From positions 1-33,883 of the forward strand of contig JAITIX010000026.1 in the NCBI GenBank assembly GCA_031279205.1: 33,883 bases of DNA, read 5' to 3'. How positions within the stretch are numbered: position 1 is the stretch's first letter; each line of letters starts with the position of its first letter. A model generated the notes under the pieces. It had not been told where the DNA came from. It worked only from the letters and a program-made list of their open reading frames with translations, and searched no databases. Source of the DNA: Treponema sp. (GTDB lineage: Bacteria > Spirochaetota > Spirochaetia > Treponematales > Breznakiellaceae). Made by a program: the position numbers and the translations under genes. Of this stretch, positions 33,501 to 33,883 are shown one piece after another.

Positions 33501-33883
33501 ATGAAAAGAAATGAATGGTTCTTTTGGGGCTTTTTAGTGTTGATCGCGGCAATGGTATGGACCGGCTGCGACAATCCGACTGCTGAACCGGATGGAACCG
33601 CTGACAATCAGGAAACAGATACCAGCGTTCCACCCGCGGTAGCCGCCGATCCGGGAAACGCGGCGGATGCCCCGCTTGTTCCCGCCTCCAAAGACGTGAG
33701 TACTCTGAGTCTCGCCAGTCCGGTACTTATTGTCTTTAGCGAAGCGGCCGCGGCCGCAGTAACGCCCGGCGCAAACGCGGAAGTGAACGCGGAAACAAAC
33801 CACGTAACCGTAACGCTTACTCAGGCGGACGCGAATATCGTGGTACAAGGGACGTGCGCAGACGGTTCGATCACCTTTACCGG
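33501..33883 (+). CDS. Lipoprotein of unknown function, 5' part (runs off the window)
   Basis: ATG 33501, preceded by AAGGAG at 8 bases, opens a frame that continues past the window end (127 complete codons). The N-terminus is a lipoprotein signal: MKRNEWFFWG, a hydrophobic core, then WTGC with the lipidated cysteine at 23. Next is a linker rich in Asp, Thr, Pro and Ala (about 24-65), an alanine-rich stretch (EAAAAAVTPGANAEVNAE) and the beginning of a beta-rich domain (NHVTVTLTQADANIVVQG). It is likely anchored in the envelope and facing the periplasm or the outside. No family is recognised from this part. Confidence 0.85.
   Translation, partial: MKRNEWFFWGFLVLIAAMVWTGCDNPTAEPDGTADNQETDTSVPPAVAADPGNAADAPLVPASKDVSTLSLASPVLIVFSEAAAAAVTPGANAEVNAETNHVTVTLTQADANIVVQGTCADGSITFT

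Overview
The window looks like chromosomal DNA of a spirochaete of the broad Treponema lineage. This rests on family recognition, not a search: a secreted TolB/CsgG-like plus FGE-sulfatase-fold protein, a short envelope protein resembling a spirochaete-restricted family, a second-type ClpP, Tex, and a LolC/E-type permease. The DNA is moderately GC-rich and gene-dense. Housekeeping genes are intact; three or four stretches between them are visibly rearranged.

Layout. 1-1467 is the end of an integrated element: the tail of a HicB-like antitoxin and a tyrosine integrase that abuts the 3' end of tRNA-His (1571-1643). Then come tex (1718-4132), a gene-poor stretch holding a 17-unit array of 21/22-bp repeats (4267-4620), and metY. 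clpP-ndk-pepF form a tight forward operon, converging on an envelope protein gene that is translationally coupled to a WbaP-type sugar-phosphate transferase. 11765-14925 is a mosaic: broken copies of flavodoxin and transferase DNA surround a PD-(D/E)XK-like gene and a CLC chloride channel/transporter; the only full-length flavodoxin frame has an in-frame TAG at codon 8. Next are eno, the aroF-tyrA pair for aromatic amino acids, the TolB/FGE protein with argG, a LolC/E-like permease, birA and serS. The last third holds an L-fucose/L-arabinose isomerase-family enzyme, gltX, an AraC regulator and a six-hairpin glycosidase. It ends with an orphan peptide-type ABC ATPase, a second 21-bp array and the start of a lipoprotein gene that runs off the window.

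Two themes link unrelated loci. First, tandem repeats with a 21-bp period but different sequences occur at five places (about 4267, 6573, 12053, 21774 and 32983). Second, at least six genes have a sigma70-like -10 hexamer exactly six bases before the chosen ATG and no Shine-Dalgarno, suggesting leaderless mRNAs; operon-internal genes and those with longer leaders carry good Shine-Dalgarno sites. No CRISPR array, rRNA or complete insertion sequence was seen.
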